From: Candidatus Latescibacterota bacterium
GTDB taxonomy: Bacteria > Krumholzibacteriota > Krumholzibacteriia > Krumholzibacteriales > WJIX01
Length of the DNA stretch: 6,545 bases
Reading direction: 5' to 3'
Assembly: GCA_030621255.1 (NCBI GenBank)
Contig: JAUXHZ010000060.1
Coordinates: forward strand, 1 to 6,545
Position 1 is the first letter of the stretch, and the number at the start of each line of letters is the position of its first letter. The notes beneath the pieces are model-generated. The model did not search any database. It worked only from the letters and a program-made list of their open reading frames with translations, and was not told the DNA's origin. Shown piece after piece: positions 5,972 to 6,545 of this stretch. Position numbers and translations under genes: made by a program.

Positions 5972-6545
5972 ATGAGCAGGACTAAAGAGAATAAAAAAAT
6001 CAGAAATATCGCTATAATCGCCCATGTGGATCACGGCAAGACCACGCTCGTGGACTCGATGTTCAGACAGAGCGGCCTGCTCCGGGACGGACAGGTTGTA
6101 AACGAACGGATAATGGACAATATGGACCTTGAGCGCGAGCGCGGTATCACGATCACCGCTAAGAACTGTTCCGTGGACTGGAAAAACGTGAAGATAAATA
6201 TCATCGACACACCGGGACATTCCGATTTCGGCGCCGAAGTAGAGAGAGCCCTTTCAATGGCTGATGGCGCCATTCTTCTTGTAGACGCGTCCGAAGGGCC
6301 TTTGCCGCAGACTCGTTTTGTACTGAAAAAAACCCTTGAAGCTGGACTCAAGGTTATCGTCGTGATAAACAAGATCGACCGGAAGGACGCGCAGCCCGCT
6401 CAGGTGCTCGACGATATCTATGATCTCTTCATAGACCTCGGAGCCGAAGACGATCAAATCAATTTCCCGATCCTCTACGCCATAGGCCGCGACGGAATCG
6501 TTAAAAGGAAATTGGAAGAAAAAACAGACAATATTCACCAACTGC
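5972..6545 (+). CDS. typA: Ribosome-associated translational GTPase TypA/BipA, 3' end outside window
   Basis: TypA (BipA) is an EF-G-like GTPase that binds the 70S ribosome and is linked to 50S assembly and to growth under stress or cold. The first 191 codons, essentially the G domain, are present; the EF-G-like and C-terminal domains lie past the right edge. G motifs are G1 AHVDHGKT (17-24), G2 RGITITAKN (57-65), G3 DTPGH (79-83) and G4 NKID (133-136). The segments [15 protein letters not shown] (85-99) and [12 protein letters not shown] (109-120) separate it from EF-G and LepA, as in other TypA proteins. In the G5 region the sequence is YAIGRDG (169-175), where relatives usually have serine in place of I171. 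The gene diverges from the smpB operon, with its own candidate promoter at 5882-5909 and GGAG 7 bases before the ATG. Both divergent lead genes work at the ribosome. Confidence 0.96.
   Translation, partial: MSRTKENKKIRNIAIIAHVDHGKTTLVDSMFRQSGLLRDGQVVNERIMDNMDLERERGITITAKNCSVDWKNVKINIIDTPGHSDFGAEVERALSMADGAILLVDASEGPLPQTRFVLKKTLEAGLKVIVVINKIDRKDAQPAQVLDDIYDLFIDLGAEDDQINFPILYAIGRDGIVKRKLEEKTDNIHQL

Overview
The window is a bacterial housekeeping segment. A run of genes on the minus strand (bases 1-5719) is transcribed away from one plus-strand gene that starts at 5972. Every protein-coding gene was recognised from its motifs, and I see no CRISPR array, insertion sequence, phage gene, tRNA or rRNA. 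The organism cannot be named. The gene set and an exported multidomain peptidoglycan amidase would suit a deep-branching, probably diderm, bacterium (FCB-group or delta-proteobacterium-like), but that placement is a weak inference.

Layout, in transcription order on the minus strand: smpB (trans-translation), an N-acetylmuramoyl-L-alanine amidase, a membrane-anchored GerMN-domain protein, murI (glutamate racemase), rph (RNase PH), rdgB (XTP/dITP pyrophosphatase), then after a 114-base gap the 5' two-thirds of an ABC-2-type ATPase that runs off the left edge. smpB and the amidase overlap by 8 bases with the start preferred here, and rph and rdgB overlap by 4. The other gaps up to rdgB are 19-69 bases, so smpB to rdgB reads as one operon. 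Its best promoter candidate is an extended -10 promoter at 5791-5819. On the plus strand typA/bipA (ribosome-associated GTPase) begins at 5972 with its own candidate promoter at 5882-5909 and is cut by the right edge.

Functionally the operon mixes cell-wall work (MurI makes D-glutamate for peptidoglycan, the amidase cleaves stem peptides from glycan, and the GerMN protein is probably at the envelope) with RNA and nucleotide quality control (SmpB, RNase PH, RdgB). The murI/gerM/rph/rdgB grouping matches the Bacillus subtilis racE-ysmB-gerM-rph-ysnA neighbourhood, so it looks like an old conserved cluster and not a new system. Five of the eight genes appear to use GTG or TTG starts.

The points most worth a second look are a ~40-residue insertion in RdgB, the three-domain amidase, the conserved linkage of a GerM-like protein outside an evident sporulation context, and inverted repeats in the 252-base divergent promoter region. 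I found no convincing previously undescribed system.
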